Shown one piece after another: positions 8,094 through 16,265 of a stretch of 31,395 nucleotides of DNA. Source of the stretch: JBGCDD01 sp045105075 (lineage in GTDB: Bacteria; Pseudomonadota; Alphaproteobacteria; Rhodobacterales; Rhodobacteraceae); contig JBGCDD010000139.1 of the NCBI GenBank assembly GCA_045105075.1, positions 1 to 31,395 of the forward strand, given 5' to 3'. The notes below the pieces were generated by a model. It saw nothing but the letters and a program-made list of their open reading frames with translations, was not told the DNA's origin and did not search any database. Within the stretch, counting starts at the first letter, position 1. The number at the start of each line of letters is the position of its first letter. The translations under genes and the position numbers were made by a program.

Positions 8094-8987
8094 TCAGGCG
8101 ACCAATCCCACGGGCTCGTCAAACCCTCCGGCCCGACAACAGGCCGTCACCGTATTGGCAAGCAAACAGGCAATCGTCATGGGCCCGACCCCGCCCGGCA
8201 CTGGCGTGATCGCCCCGGCCACCGCCGCACAGCTGTCATAATCCACATCGCCCACCAACCGGGTGCCCCCGTCGGGTTTGTCGATCCGGTTGATGCCCAC
8301 GTCCACAACCGTCGCGCCCGGCTTGATCCACTCTCCCGGCACCATCTGTGCGCGCCCCACGGCCGCCACCACAATATCCGCGCGCCGCACCACGTCGGGC
8401 AAATCCTTGGTGCGCGAATGCGCAATTGTGACCGTGCAACTGTCGCCCAGCAGCAGCTGCGCCATGGGTTTGCCGACAATGTTGGAGCGCCCAATCACCA
8501 CCGCATCCAACCCCGACAAGCTGCCATGATGTTCGCGCAACATCATCAAACAACCCAGCGGCGTACACGGCACCATGCTCTTTTGCCCGGTCCCCAACAG
8601 CCCGACATTCGAAATATGAAACCCGTCCACATCCTTGGCCGGATCAATGCTGTTGATCACCAGATCCTCGTTCAAATGGCCGGGCAACGGCAGCTGCACC
8701 ATAATCCCGTGAATCTCAGGGTCCGCATTCAACGCCGCCACAACCGCCAGCAAATCTGCCTCTGATGTGTCCGCCGCCAGCTTGTGCTCAACCGAGCGCA
8801 TGCCAACCTCAAGCGTCATCTTGCCTTTTGAGCGCACGTAAACCTGGCTCGCCGGATCTTCACCCACCAACACCACAGCCAGCCCCGGCACCACATCATG
8901 CGCCTCCTTCAAATGCGCCACATGGGCTGCCACCTTGCCGCGCACAGTTGCTGCAAAAGCCTTGCCATCAATCACCGAAGCCGCCAT
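8094..8987 (-). CDS. folD: Bifunctional methylene-THF dehydrogenase / methenyl-THF cyclohydrolase
   Basis: The protein has 297 aa, the usual FolD length. FolD interconverts 5,10-methylene-, 5,10-methenyl- and 10-formyl-tetrahydrofolate in the cytosol using NADP. Family signatures include YVRSKGKM (with the catalytic lysine region), VQLPLPGHLNEDLVINSIDP, KDVDGFH, VVIGRSNIVGKPMAQLL and GGVGPMTIACLLANT. The start is ATG 8987 (MAASVIDGKAF), with AAGGGGA as Shine-Dalgarno sequence about 8 nt upstream; the open frame runs 33 codons further, but only through the intergenic hairpins. It follows fhs on the same strand, so together they make or use 10-formyl-THF. Two hairpins, one with a T tract, sit between the two genes. 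Confidence 0.97.
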   Translation of the reverse strand: MAASVIDGKAFAATVRGKVAAHVAHLKEAHDVVPGLAVVLVGEDPASQVYVRSKGKMTLEVGMRSVEHKLAADTSEADLLAVVAALNADPEIHGIMVQLPLPGHLNEDLVINSIDPAKDVDGFHISNVGLLGTGQKSMVPCTPLGCLMMLREHHGSLSGLDAVVIGRSNIVGKPMAQLLLGDSCTVTIAHSRTKDLPDVVRRADIVVAAVGRAQMVPGEWIKPGATVVDVGINRIDKPDGGTRLVGDVDYDSCAAVAGAITPVPGGVGPMTIACLLANTVTACCRAGGFDEPVGLVA

Positions 8988-8998
8988 CGCCAAATCCC

Positions 8999-9031
8999 CT
9001 TCATCTTTCCAAAAAAAACTCCCGCCGGAGG
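8999..9031 (-). terminator. Hairpin plus T8 tract between fhs and folD, with dispersed 23-nt element
   Basis: On the minus strand CTCC-GGCG-GGAG (9019-9030) is followed directly by eight T (9011-9018), as in an intrinsic terminator or attenuator. The sequence GAG-T8-GGAAAGATGAAG then leads into the folD ribosome binding site. The part at 8999-9021 is nearly identical to 21023-21044. Confidence 0.65.
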
Positions 9032-9061
9032 CAGGCCAGGCCCAAAGGGCCGGGTCGCGTT

Positions 9062-9086
9062 GTGCCGGGGCTCGATGCCCCGGCAC
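9062..9086. repeat. Perfect 10-bp inverted repeat between fhs and folD
   Basis: GTGCCGGGGC and GCCCCGGCAC flank a 5 nt loop. The hairpin starts 12 nt after the fhs stop and precedes the T-tract hairpin at 9011-9030. It could protect the fhs 3' end or help set the fhs to folD expression ratio. Confidence 0.6.
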
Positions 9087-9097
9087 GGGCGGCGCCG

Positions 9098-10774
9098 TTA
9101 AAACAGACCTTCGATCTGCCCAGCCTCATTCAACATGATCGCTTCCGCCGAAGGCACCCGTGGCAAGCCCGGCATGGTCATGATTTCTCCACAGATCACC
9201 ACCACGAACCCGGCCCCTGCGCTCAGACGCACTTCGCGCACGGGCAACGAATGGCCCACCGGCGCGCCGCGCAGGTTCGGATCGGTCGAGAACGAATATT
9301 GCGTCTTCGCCATACACACCGGCAGATGCCCGTATCCCTGCTCTTCCCACTGGCGCAACTGATCGCGGATTTTCTTATCCGCCAGCACTTCATCCGCATG
9401 GTAAATCCGCTTGGCAACGGTTTCGATCTTGTCCATCAGGCTCAGCTCATCCCCGTAAAGCGGCGCAAACTGTGCCTTTCCGCTGTCGGCAATCTCGGCC
9501 ACGCGCGTGGCCAGCTCTTCGGTGCCCTCGCCGCCAAGCTCCCAGTGACGGCACAAAATCGCCTCCGATCCTTGCGTGTCCACATAGGCCTTCACCGCCG
9601 CTACTTCCGCGTCCGTGTCGGTGACAAAATGGTTGATCGCCACCACAACCGGCACACCAAAGCTTTTCAGGTTGGCGATGTGGCGGCCCAAATTCGAACA
9701 GCCCTCGTTCACCGCATCCACGTTTTCATCGCCCAGATCGGCCTTGGCCACGCCGCCATTCATTTTCATGGCGCGCACAGTGGCCACCAAAACCACGCAA
9801 TCCGGTGCAATCCCGGCTTTGCGACACTTGATGTTCATGAACTTTTCAGCGCCCAGATCGGCACCAAACCCGGCTTCCGTCACCACATAATCCGCCAGCT
9901 TCAGCGCCGTTGTCGTCGCCGTCACCGAGTTGCAGCCATGGGCGATGTTTGCAAACGGGCCGCCATGCACAAAGGCCGGGTTGTTCTCCAGCGTTTGCAC
10001 CAGATTGGGCTGCATCGCGTCCTTCAACAACACCGTCATCGCCCCATCAGCCTTGATATCGCGGGCATAAACCGGACTGCGATCGCGCCGGTAGGCCACG
10101 ATGATATCGCCCAGCCGCTTTTGCAGATCCTTCAGGTTCAGCGCCAGACACAAGCAGGCCATCACTTCCGAGGCGACCGTGATGTCAAACCCGGCCTCAC
10201 GCGGAAACCCATTGCTGACCCCGCCCAAAGACGCGGTGATCTGGCGCAGCGCGCGGTCATTCATGTCGACAACACGGCGCCACACCACACGGCGGGTGTC
10301 GATCTCCAGATCGTTGCCCCAGTAAATGTGGTTGTCGATCATCGCGCTCAGCAGGTTATGCGCGCTTGTGATCGCATGGAAATCACCGGTGAAATGCAGG
10401 TTCATTTCTTCCATCGGCACAACTTGCGCGTAACCGCCGCCCGCAGCCCCGCCCTTCATGCCAAAACACGGCCCCAATGAGGCTTCGCGAATGCAGATCG
10501 CCGCCTTCTTGCCGATGCGGTTCAGCCCGTCGCCCAGACCCACGGTGGTGGTCGTCTTACCTTCACCCGCAGGCGTTGGATTGATCGCCGTCACCAGGAT
10601 CAGCTTGCCATCGGCATTGCCCTGCACGCCGTCAATAAAACTCTGGCTGACCTTCGCCTTGTCATGGCCATAGGGCAAAAGATCGTCCGAACCGATGTTC
10701 AGCTTTGCACCGATCTCCTGAATAGGGCGCTTCACAGCTCCCCGCGCAATTTCGATATCACTCTTATATGCCAT
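9098..10774 (-). CDS. fhs: Formate-tetrahydrofolate ligase
   Basis: The protein has 558 aa, full length for the family. It makes 10-formyl-THF from formate, THF and ATP in the cytosol. Typical segments are the P-loop-like PTPAGEGKTTTTVGLGDGL (about residues 66-84), ASLGPCFGMKGGAAGGGYAQ, FTGDFHAITSAHNLLSAMID, and the C-terminal SLPVREVRLSAGAGFVV. The start is ATG 10774, with GAGGGACGGGG upstream. With folD immediately downstream on the same strand it links formate to serine, purine and C1 metabolism; in marine Rhodobacteraceae this pair is often associated with oxidation or assimilation of methyl groups, which is context rather than proof here. No defects are seen. Confidence 0.97.
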   Translation of the reverse strand: MAYKSDIEIARGAVKRPIQEIGAKLNIGSDDLLPYGHDKAKVSQSFIDGVQGNADGKLILVTAINPTPAGEGKTTTTVGLGDGLNRIGKKAAICIREASLGPCFGMKGGAAGGGYAQVVPMEEMNLHFTGDFHAITSAHNLLSAMIDNHIYWGNDLEIDTRRVVWRRVVDMNDRALRQITASLGGVSNGFPREAGFDITVASEVMACLCLALNLKDLQKRLGDIIVAYRRDRSPVYARDIKADGAMTVLLKDAMQPNLVQTLENNPAFVHGGPFANIAHGCNSVTATTTALKLADYVVTEAGFGADLGAEKFMNIKCRKAGIAPDCVVLVATVRAMKMNGGVAKADLGDENVDAVNEGCSNLGRHIANLKSFGVPVVVAINHFVTDTDAEVAAVKAYVDTQGSEAILCRHWELGGEGTEELATRVAEIADSGKAQFAPLYGDELSLMDKIETVAKRIYHADEVLADKKIRDQLRQWEEQGYGHLPVCMAKTQYSFSTDPNLRGAPVGHSLPVREVRLSAGAGFVVVICGEIMTMPGLPRVPSAEAIMLNEAGQIEGLF

Positions 10775-10936
10775 TTGCCCCGTCCCTCATATGTGTCCCT
10801 CGGGCACAACACGCGCCCGCTTCGTCGCGTCAGCCTTAGCGCCGCGATTGCGTTTTCCACACAGGGAATCCGACATTTTCGCGCTTTGAAACGGCGTGAA
10901 CAGACGCCACGGTTTCAGATCGGAAACGCCTGCGCC

Positions 10937-11515
10937 TCAACCGGTCCAAGCGCGTTGATCAGGAACAAACAAAACCACCGCATCGCCCACCTGAACAGGC
11001 CCCGGCTTTTCAACCCAGGCCGTCACCCCGCGCCGTCCCTTGGCCGCGCCCAGAAACGCTTTGCCATGGCCCTGGTTTTCGGCCTCGATTTCCTGACCGG
11101 GAAAAACGCAAGGGCGGTTTTCCATATCCACCGTCACCGTCGCGCCCGATGGCATCTGCAACCGTGACGACGGCGGCACATGACTGAAATCGGGCAAGCC
11201 CTGCACCACCATCGACGCCCCCAGCAATCCAGGATCAAGCGTCTCAAGCCCGATATCCGCGGCAATGCCCGCCAGTTCTTCGGCCGACAGGATCGACAGT
11301 TGGCGGACATTTCGAATGGTCGTGCCCTCGCGGTAGAGGTTGTTCACCCGCACACAGGACAGCCGCTCGCGCCCGGTGTGACGCTCGCCCTTGGTGCCAT
11401 CAAAGATCAAGTCCAGTTGCTCGGACGCCCCCGCCCGCAGCGAACCACCGTCCCCCGGAACATGCCCCAACCACGTGATTTGGCCAATAAATTCGGTTTT
11501 CTTCAATGTTGGCAT
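10937..11515 (-). CDS. MOSC-domain protein
   Basis: The protein has 192 aa from ATG 11515. AAAGGGTG lies 6-7 nt upstream of this ATG, which favours it over an in-frame GTG at 11524. The MOSC signature is visible as RERLSCVRVNNLYREG in the N half and MENRPCVFPGQEIE in the C half, with the conserved cysteine in NRPC, then GRRGVTAWVEKPG. MOSC domains occur in molybdenum cofactor sulfurases and related proteins and carry sulfur on the cysteine. The stand-alone form here may handle molybdopterin-type ligands, but no molybdoenzyme gene is in the window. It lies between the ftsH terminator and fhs on the same strand, with 162 nt to fhs, so co-transcription with fhs is possible but not shown. Confidence 0.85.
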   Translation of the reverse strand: MPTLKKTEFIGQITWLGHVPGDGGSLRAGASEQLDLIFDGTKGERHTGRERLSCVRVNNLYREGTTIRNVRQLSILSAEELAGIAADIGLETLDPGLLGASMVVQGLPDFSHVPPSSRLQMPSGATVTVDMENRPCVFPGQEIEAENQGHGKAFLGAAKGRRGVTAWVEKPGPVQVGDAVVLFVPDQRAWTG

Positions 11516-11571
11516 CGCACTCACCCTTTGATCCGCGCCGCCAATTTACCCCGAACCGCCCCCATCACAAG

Positions 11572-11600
11572 AAAAAACCCGAACGCAGCGCGTCCGGGTT
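11572..11600 (-). terminator. Strong intrinsic terminator after ftsH
   Basis: On the minus strand AACCCGGACGC (11600-11590) pairs with GCGTTCGGGTT (11586-11576) over 11 bp with one G-T pair. The loop is 3 nt and a T run follows. It lies 24 nt after the ftsH stop and ends the ruv-tol-pal-tilS-ftsH gene chain. Confidence 0.9.
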
Positions 11601-11623
11601 CTTTTGCTCAGCTGAGGATCGCC

Positions 11624-13540
11624 TCAGGTGGTGGGTTCAGGCTCCAGCCCGCCTTCGGGCGGCGACTTCTTGGTCTTAGTCTTGGGAATCGCCGTCACGC
11701 TTGGCGCATTGCCCTGATCGGGCGTGTCATCGGTGTCGTCATCCACATGGGGAGGCTCGCCTTTCATCACGCGTTTGATCTCTTCACCGGTCAGCGTTTC
11801 GTATTCCAAAAGGCCTTGAGCCAGCCGTTCGAACTCAACCGCATTGTCCTCGATGATCTTGTAGGCATCGGTATAGCCGTTATCGATAAAGGTTTTCACC
11901 TCTGACTCGATGAGCTCTTTGGTGTTGGCCGACACCGAGAATCCGGCGGTGTTGCCCTGATAGCCCTCGTGCGCTTCGGAATAGTCGATGTTGCCGACCT
12001 TGTCCGACATACCCCAGCGCATCACCATGGCACGCGCCAGACCACTGGCCTGCTGAATGTCGCCGACCGGACCGCTCGAGACGGAATCTGGTCCGTACTT
12101 AAAGATCTCCGCGGCCTTACCAGCCATGGTCATGGTGATCTTTTCCAGCGCCTCGTCGCGGAACATCTGCAACTTGTCCATTTCCGGCAGCGACACCACC
12201 ATACCCAACGCACCACCGCGCGGGATGATCGTGGCCTTATAGACCGGATCGGTTTTGGTCAGCATCAGGCCCACAATCGCGTGGCCAGCCTCGTGATAGG
12301 CGGTCTTTTCCTTCTGGTCCTGCGTCAGCACCATCGAGCGGCGTTCGGCGCCCATCATCACCTTGTCCTTGGCGGATTCAAAATCCTCCATGGTGACAAA
12401 ACGCCGGCCCACACGCGCCGCCATCAAGGCCGCTTCGTTCACCAGATTGGCCAGATCCGCACCTGAAAAGCCCGGTGTGCCGCGCGCGATGATGCGCAAA
12501 TCAACATCAGGACCCAGCGGCGTTTTGCGCGCATGCACGCCCAAAATCTTTTCGCGACCCCGAATATCGGGATTGGACACGGTCACCTGACGGTCAAAAC
12601 GACCCGGACGCAGCAACGCAGGGTCAAGCACATCCTTGCGGTTTGTCGCCGCCAGAATGATCACACCCTCGTTGGCCTCAAAGCCGTCCATCTCGACCAG
12701 CAGCTGGTTCAACGTCTGTTCACGCTCGTCATTCCCGCCGCCGTAACCAGCGCCACGATGGCGTCCGACCGCGTCAATTTCGTCGATAAACACGATACAG
12801 GGCGCATTCTTTTTGGCCTGCTCGAACATGTCACGAACGCGTGAGGCGCCCACACCGACGAACATTTCGACAAAATCTGAACCGGAAATCGTGAAAAATG
12901 GCACGCCGGCTTCGCCCGCAATGGCCCGCGCCAGCAGCGTTTTACCGGTTCCGGGAGGGCCCACCAGCAGCGCGCCCTTGGGAATCTTGCCGCCAAGGCG
13001 CGAGAATTTCTGCGGATTGCGCAAGAATTCCACGATCTCTTCCAGCTCTTCCTTGGCCTCATCGATGCCCGCAACATCATCAAATGTGACGCGCCCATGC
13101 TTTTCGGTCAGCATCTTGGCCTTGGATTTTCCAAAGCCCATCGCGCCGCCTTTGCCGCCGCCCTGCATCCGGTTCATGAAATAAACCCACACACCGATCA
13201 GCAGCAGGAACGGCAACAGCGTGATCAGGAACGATTGAAACCCGGATTGCTGTTGTTTCTCGGCTCGGATCGGAATGTCGTTTTCGATCAACAGGTTGGT
13301 GATCTCGGCGTCTTCGGGTTTGATGGTCACATAGTCCTGACCGTCGGCACCGCGGAACCGGATCTGTTCGCCGTCCAGTGTGGCCTGCGTCACTTCGCCG
13401 CCCTCAACTGCGCGCACAAAGTCCGTGTACGTGATTTCGCGGTTCTGCAAGGTGCCGCCCGAGCCGCTGAACAAATTGAACAGCGCCAGGATCAGCAGGA
13501 ACAGAACCACCCAAAACGCGATATTGCGTGCATTGCCCAA
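11624..13540 (-). CDS. ftsH: ATP-dependent zinc metalloprotease FtsH
   Basis: The protein has 638 aa. It is a membrane-anchored AAA+ protease that degrades misassembled membrane proteins and some regulators. Two spans (about residues 7-25 and 104-122) flank a periplasmic loop. Then come Walker A GPPGTGKT (194-201), Walker B VFIDEID (250-256), the second region of homology near RPGRFDRQV, and the zinc site HEAGH (416-420). The start is taken as TTG 13540 (MGNARNIAFW...): AGGAG lies 7 nt upstream, whereas the first ATG at 13564 precedes this ribosome binding site and would add an unusual 8-residue extension. The C-terminal tail is Pro/Thr/Asp/Glu-rich. It follows tilS, the usual alphaproteobacterial order. 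Confidence 0.96.
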   Translation of the reverse strand: MGNARNIAFWVVLFLLILALFNLFSGSGGTLQNREITYTDFVRAVEGGEVTQATLDGEQIRFRGADGQDYVTIKPEDAEITNLLIENDIPIRAEKQQQSGFQSFLITLLPFLLLIGVWVYFMNRMQGGGKGGAMGFGKSKAKMLTEKHGRVTFDDVAGIDEAKEELEEIVEFLRNPQKFSRLGGKIPKGALLVGPPGTGKTLLARAIAGEAGVPFFTISGSDFVEMFVGVGASRVRDMFEQAKKNAPCIVFIDEIDAVGRHRGAGYGGGNDEREQTLNQLLVEMDGFEANEGVIILAATNRKDVLDPALLRPGRFDRQVTVSNPDIRGREKILGVHARKTPLGPDVDLRIIARGTPGFSGADLANLVNEAALMAARVGRRFVTMEDFESAKDKVMMGAERRSMVLTQDQKEKTAYHEAGHAIVGLMLTKTDPVYKATIIPRGGALGMVVSLPEMDKLQMFRDEALEKITMTMAGKAAEIFKYGPDSVSSGPVGDIQQASGLARAMVMRWGMSDKVGNIDYSEAHEGYQGNTAGFSVSANTKELIESEVKTFIDNGYTDAYKIIEDNAVEFERLAQGLLEYETLTGEEIKRVMKGEPPHVDDDTDDTPDQGNAPSVTAIPKTKTKKSPPEGGLEPEPTT

Positions 13541-13547
13541 GCGTTTT

Positions 13548-13552
13548 CTCCT
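13548..13552 (-). promoter_or_regulatory. ftsH: AGGAG ribosome binding site that selects the TTG start of ftsH
   Basis: Minus strand reads AGGAG-AAAACGC-TTG-GGC. The 7 nt spacing to TTG 13540 is optimal, and no comparable site precedes the ATG at 13564. Confidence 0.8.
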
Positions 13553-13593
13553 AAAAAATAACAAACGGCACGACTGCCGTCCGGTTGCACCTT

Positions 13594-13621
13594 AAGATAG
13601 AGATCAAATGATCTTCTTCAA
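13594..13621 (-). promoter_or_regulatory. ftsH: Candidate ftsH promoter with internal palindrome
   Basis: Minus strand reads TTGAAG, 16 nt, TATCTT. The spacer contains the perfect inverted repeat AGATCA-TT-TGATCT (13601-13614). The arrangement also weakly resembles alphaproteobacterial heat-shock promoters (CTTG...CYTATNT), which would suit ftsH. It overlaps the tilS stop codon. No transcription data are available. Confidence 0.35.
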
Positions 13622-14868
13622 TGCGATAATAAAGATGCGAAGAACTCTTCGCCTCCGCCCAGTAATTCTGCGGTGAACCCGTTGGTCATTCCGGCCAGCG
13701 GGGCTGCCACCAATTCCTGCCCGCGCCACACCGCAGGCGAGGCGACCAAACCGGCCTGCGGACGCCCCGTGGCGCGCCAATCCTCACACTGCCCAAGGCC
13801 CGCGCGCCCGACCGCACGCACTTCGTCCCCAACAGCAACATGACCATGGATGCGCCAGCGCGTGTCCCACGTGTCGCCGGGAGACGAGATTTCGCCGCGC
13901 ACCGCCTGATATTCGCGACAAATCCAGGCATGCTGGTTGTGAAACACGATCCGACAGCCGCCCAAGGTTGAAGACGTGCCACCACGCACCGCCCGCAGCG
14001 CGATATCCACCGCCCCCCGGCGAGGCGGATAGTCATGGCCCCCGATCCACTGCACTGCCCGCACCAGCACACGCCGCGCGATCTCTTCGGGCAGGATGCG
14101 GAACTGACGCACATCGATGCAAACGTCGCCGCCGTTGATCGAAGCCACATCGCGCGCGGCCAGAAAACTGTACCATTCCAAGGCCTGACGCGCTTTGCTC
14201 ATGTTGTGCGCCACATCCGTCAGGGTTTGCGCCGTGATGCCCATATCCTGCAGCACCCCCATCGCGCGGCGCGCCTTGATCCGGTCAAAGCGCATATCGT
14301 GATTGCTGGGGTCTTCGCTCCAGTCCAGATTGTTGCGTTGCAAATAGGCGCGCAGCTCATCCCGGCCGAGACCCATGACAGGGCGCACAAAGGTCATGCC
14401 AAATTGCGTGCGCCGCGGTTGCATCGCGGCAATTCCATCGACCCCGGACGACCGCGCCAGCCGCATTAAAACGGTTTCAGCCTGATCATCTGTTGTGTGC
14501 CCGAGCGCCAACAGACACAAGTCCTGCGATTTGGCCCAATCCGCCAGCAGCTCATAACGCGCCTTGCGGGCCTCATTTTGCAGATTGCCCGCACCTTGCC
14601 AGCCCCGCCAGCGCAGCACAGTGTGTTGAATGTTCAGACTTTCGGCGAAGTCGCGCACCTGCGCCAGCTCTTGCTTTGTGTCGCGCAGACCGTGATCAAC
14701 AGTGGCGGCAATCACCTCAACCGTACCGGGTTCGAAACAGCGCGACAGGATGTGCAGCAAGGCCACCGAATCGCCGCCCCCCGATACCGCAACGCCCAAA
14801 CGCGTCGGCGGAGCCGCGCGAAACTGCTTGCGCACCGTGGCAAGGATATGCGCGTCAGCGTCGGTCAT
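13618..14868 (-). CDS. tilS: tRNA(Ile)-lysidine synthetase
   Basis: The protein has 416 aa. TilS converts C34 of the CAU anticodon of tRNA-Ile2 to lysidine using ATP, so AUA codons are read. The PP-loop SGGGDS is at residues 29-34. Other N-type ATPase segments are VDHGLRDTKQEL, LGHTTDDQAETVLMRLARSS, FVRPVMGLGRDELRAYL and DWSEDPSNHDMRFDRIKAR. ATG 14868 is chosen because it overlaps the cpoB stop as ATGA, which implies translational coupling; the longer open frame from 14958 lies inside cpoB. The C-terminal part after about residue 330 is less conserved, as usual. It is followed by ftsH after 77 nt. Confidence 0.95.
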   Translation of the reverse strand: MTDADAHILATVRKQFRAAPPTRLGVAVSGGGDSVALLHILSRCFEPGTVEVIAATVDHGLRDTKQELAQVRDFAESLNIQHTVLRWRGWQGAGNLQNEARKARYELLADWAKSQDLCLLALGHTTDDQAETVLMRLARSSGVDGIAAMQPRRTQFGMTFVRPVMGLGRDELRAYLQRNNLDWSEDPSNHDMRFDRIKARRAMGVLQDMGITAQTLTDVAHNMSKARQALEWYSFLAARDVASINGGDVCIDVRQFRILPEEIARRVLVRAVQWIGGHDYPPRRGAVDIALRAVRGGTSSTLGGCRIVFHNQHAWICREYQAVRGEISSPGDTWDTRWRIHGHVAVGDEVRAVGRAGLGQCEDWRATGRPQAGLVASPAVWRGQELVAAPLAGMTNGFTAELLGGGEEFFASLLSH

Positions 14869-15668
14869 GAGCAGCCCAGTTTCGCCATTTCCGTGCGCGC
14901 CGCCCCTGCGGCCTGCGCGCTTGGGAACCGCGCGCCAACTTCGCCCAACGTCACACAAGCCTGGCTGACCTGCTGCAACCGACCCAAAGCCGATCCCAGT
15001 TCAAACAGCGCGGCCGGCGCCGTCGGACCCGGGGCATTGGCGGTGAAACTGGCCAGATAGGCCCGCGCCGCTTCGCGTGTGTCACCCAGATTGTCCAAGG
15101 CCTTGCCCCGGTTCAACTCCGCCTGCGGCGCCAGCGGACTGCCCGGATAAGACGTGTTGAAATCCGCAAACAACGTGGCCGCTTTGGCATAGGCCCCTTC
15201 GCTCAGCGCGGCCTGGGCCAGATCGTAATCCGAACGCTCGCCAACGGCCAGCTCAGTACCGGTTTCGGCCGGCGCGGGTGCCGCCGCCGCCTGAGCACCG
15301 CCCAGAGTCGAGGTTTCGCCCAATTGGCTGACATCGCCGCCTTCCAGTTCGACCAGCCGGAATTCAAGATCGCCGATCCGGTTGGTGCCATCGCGCACGA
15401 TTTGCGTGACGCGGAAATCCAGCTGTTCGGTCTGCGCGGTCAGGCGTTGCAACTCGGCCTCGATCGCACCGACCCGGTCCAGCACACCCGTTCCCGACAG
15501 ATTGACCGTGGGCGCGCCCGTGGTCGAAAGTTCGCGGTTCAGCCGCTGCACCTCAACATAAAGCACTGTCAGTTCTTGGCGGATATCCGCCAAAGTCTGA
15601 CTGTCCTGTGCCCAGGTCGGCCCGCCAAATCCCATCAGCGCCATCAACGCCACAGCTGCCATCCGCAT
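14865..15668 (-). CDS. cpoB: Tol-Pal system protein CpoB (YbgF)
   Basis: The protein has 267 aa. A signal peptide (residues 1-20, ending PTWA before QDSQ) sends it to the periplasm. A coiled-coil region follows at about 22-100 (heptad-like LADIRQELTVLYVEVQRLNR), then a Ala/Pro linker, then TPR helices from about 125 to the end (ERSDYDLAQAALSEGAYAKA and following). CpoB links peptidoglycan synthesis with Tol-driven outer membrane constriction during division in studied species. It starts 4 nt after pal and its stop overlaps the tilS start, so all three are co-expressed. Confidence 0.94.
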   Translation of the reverse strand: MRMAAVALMALMGFGGPTWAQDSQTLADIRQELTVLYVEVQRLNRELSTTGAPTVNLSGTGVLDRVGAIEAELQRLTAQTEQLDFRVTQIVRDGTNRIGDLEFRLVELEGGDVSQLGETSTLGGAQAAAAPAPAETGTELAVGERSDYDLAQAALSEGAYAKAATLFADFNTSYPGSPLAPQAELNRGKALDNLGDTREAARAYLASFTANAPGPTAPAALFELGSALGRLQQVSQACVTLGEVGARFPSAQAAGAARTEMAKLGCS

Positions 15669-15672
15669 TTTG

Positions 15673-16191
15673 TTACCCCGTCAAACCACTGGCCAAAACC
15701 GTGACTGCACGGCGATTTTGCGCATAACACGCCTCTTGGCTGCAAATCTCGATTGGCCGTTCTTTGCCATAGCTCAATACTTTCAAACGGTTGCCCGGAA
15801 CACCGCGCAAAACCAGATACTCGCGCGCCGCATTTGCCCGCCGCGCGCCCAGCGCAAGGTTGTATTCCCGCGTGCCCTGTTCGTCGGCATGACCCTCTAT
15901 AACAGCTGTGTAGTCAGAATTTGTTAACAACCACGTGGCCTGCGCATCCAAGATCGACTGGCCCGCCGCTGTGACCGTGGCCTGATCAACTTCATACAGC
16001 ACCCGGTCGCCGATGGCCTGAGCAAAATAGGCCGGCGAAGTTGGGTCATTGGCCGATCCCGGTACAATTGTATCCGCCGTGCTGGCCACCGGATCGCTGC
16101 CATCCGTGCCACCAAAACGGCCCGCATCGGTACAGGCCGAAACCGCCAGCGCCCCACATAACAGAGCCATCTTTCCAAAATTACGTATCAT
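15673..16191 (-). CDS. pal: Peptidoglycan-associated lipoprotein Pal
   Basis: The protein has 172 aa. The signal ends in a lipobox VSA-Cys20, giving an outer-membrane lipoprotein. The C-terminal OmpA-like domain (about 70-168) contains EGHADEQGTREYNLALGARR, the conserved peptidoglycan-binding stretch, and YGKERPIEICSQEACYAQNR. Pal holds the outer membrane to peptidoglycan and is recycled by TolB and TolA at the septum. It lies 74 nt downstream of tolB. That gap holds a candidate promoter, so pal-cpoB-tilS may be transcribed independently as well as with tol genes. Confidence 0.97.
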   Translation of the reverse strand: MIRNFGKMALLCGALAVSACTDAGRFGGTDGSDPVASTADTIVPGSANDPTSPAYFAQAIGDRVLYEVDQATVTAAGQSILDAQATWLLTNSDYTAVIEGHADEQGTREYNLALGARRANAAREYLVLRGVPGNRLKVLSYGKERPIEICSQEACYAQNRRAVTVLASGLTG

Positions 16192-16226
16192 CTCTTGCCT
16201 CGCCTCTGGGCTTGTTGTTTTCGCGC

Positions 16227-16255
16227 CTTATAGCACAGTCTGAATGTGTTTTGAA
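16227..16255 (-). promoter_or_regulatory. pal: Candidate housekeeping promoter upstream of pal
   Basis: Minus strand has TTCAAA (16255-16250), a 17 nt spacer and TATAAG (16232-16227), 36 nt before the pal ATG. Spacing is ideal and the -10 is close to consensus. It lies wholly in the tolB-pal gap. Confidence 0.45.
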
Positions 16256-16265
16256 AGCATTCGCG

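Noticed and set aside
8765..10480. Plus-strand open frame of 571 codons opposite fhs and folD
   Set aside because: It is fully antisense to two certain enzymes, and its composition is typical of a reverse-complement shadow.
16163..16176. Match to the TTTGGAAAGATG core of the dispersed element inside pal
   Set aside because: It encodes the conserved-looking Pal signal peptide (FGKMALL), is shorter than the other copies and lacks the flanking parts; probably coincidence.
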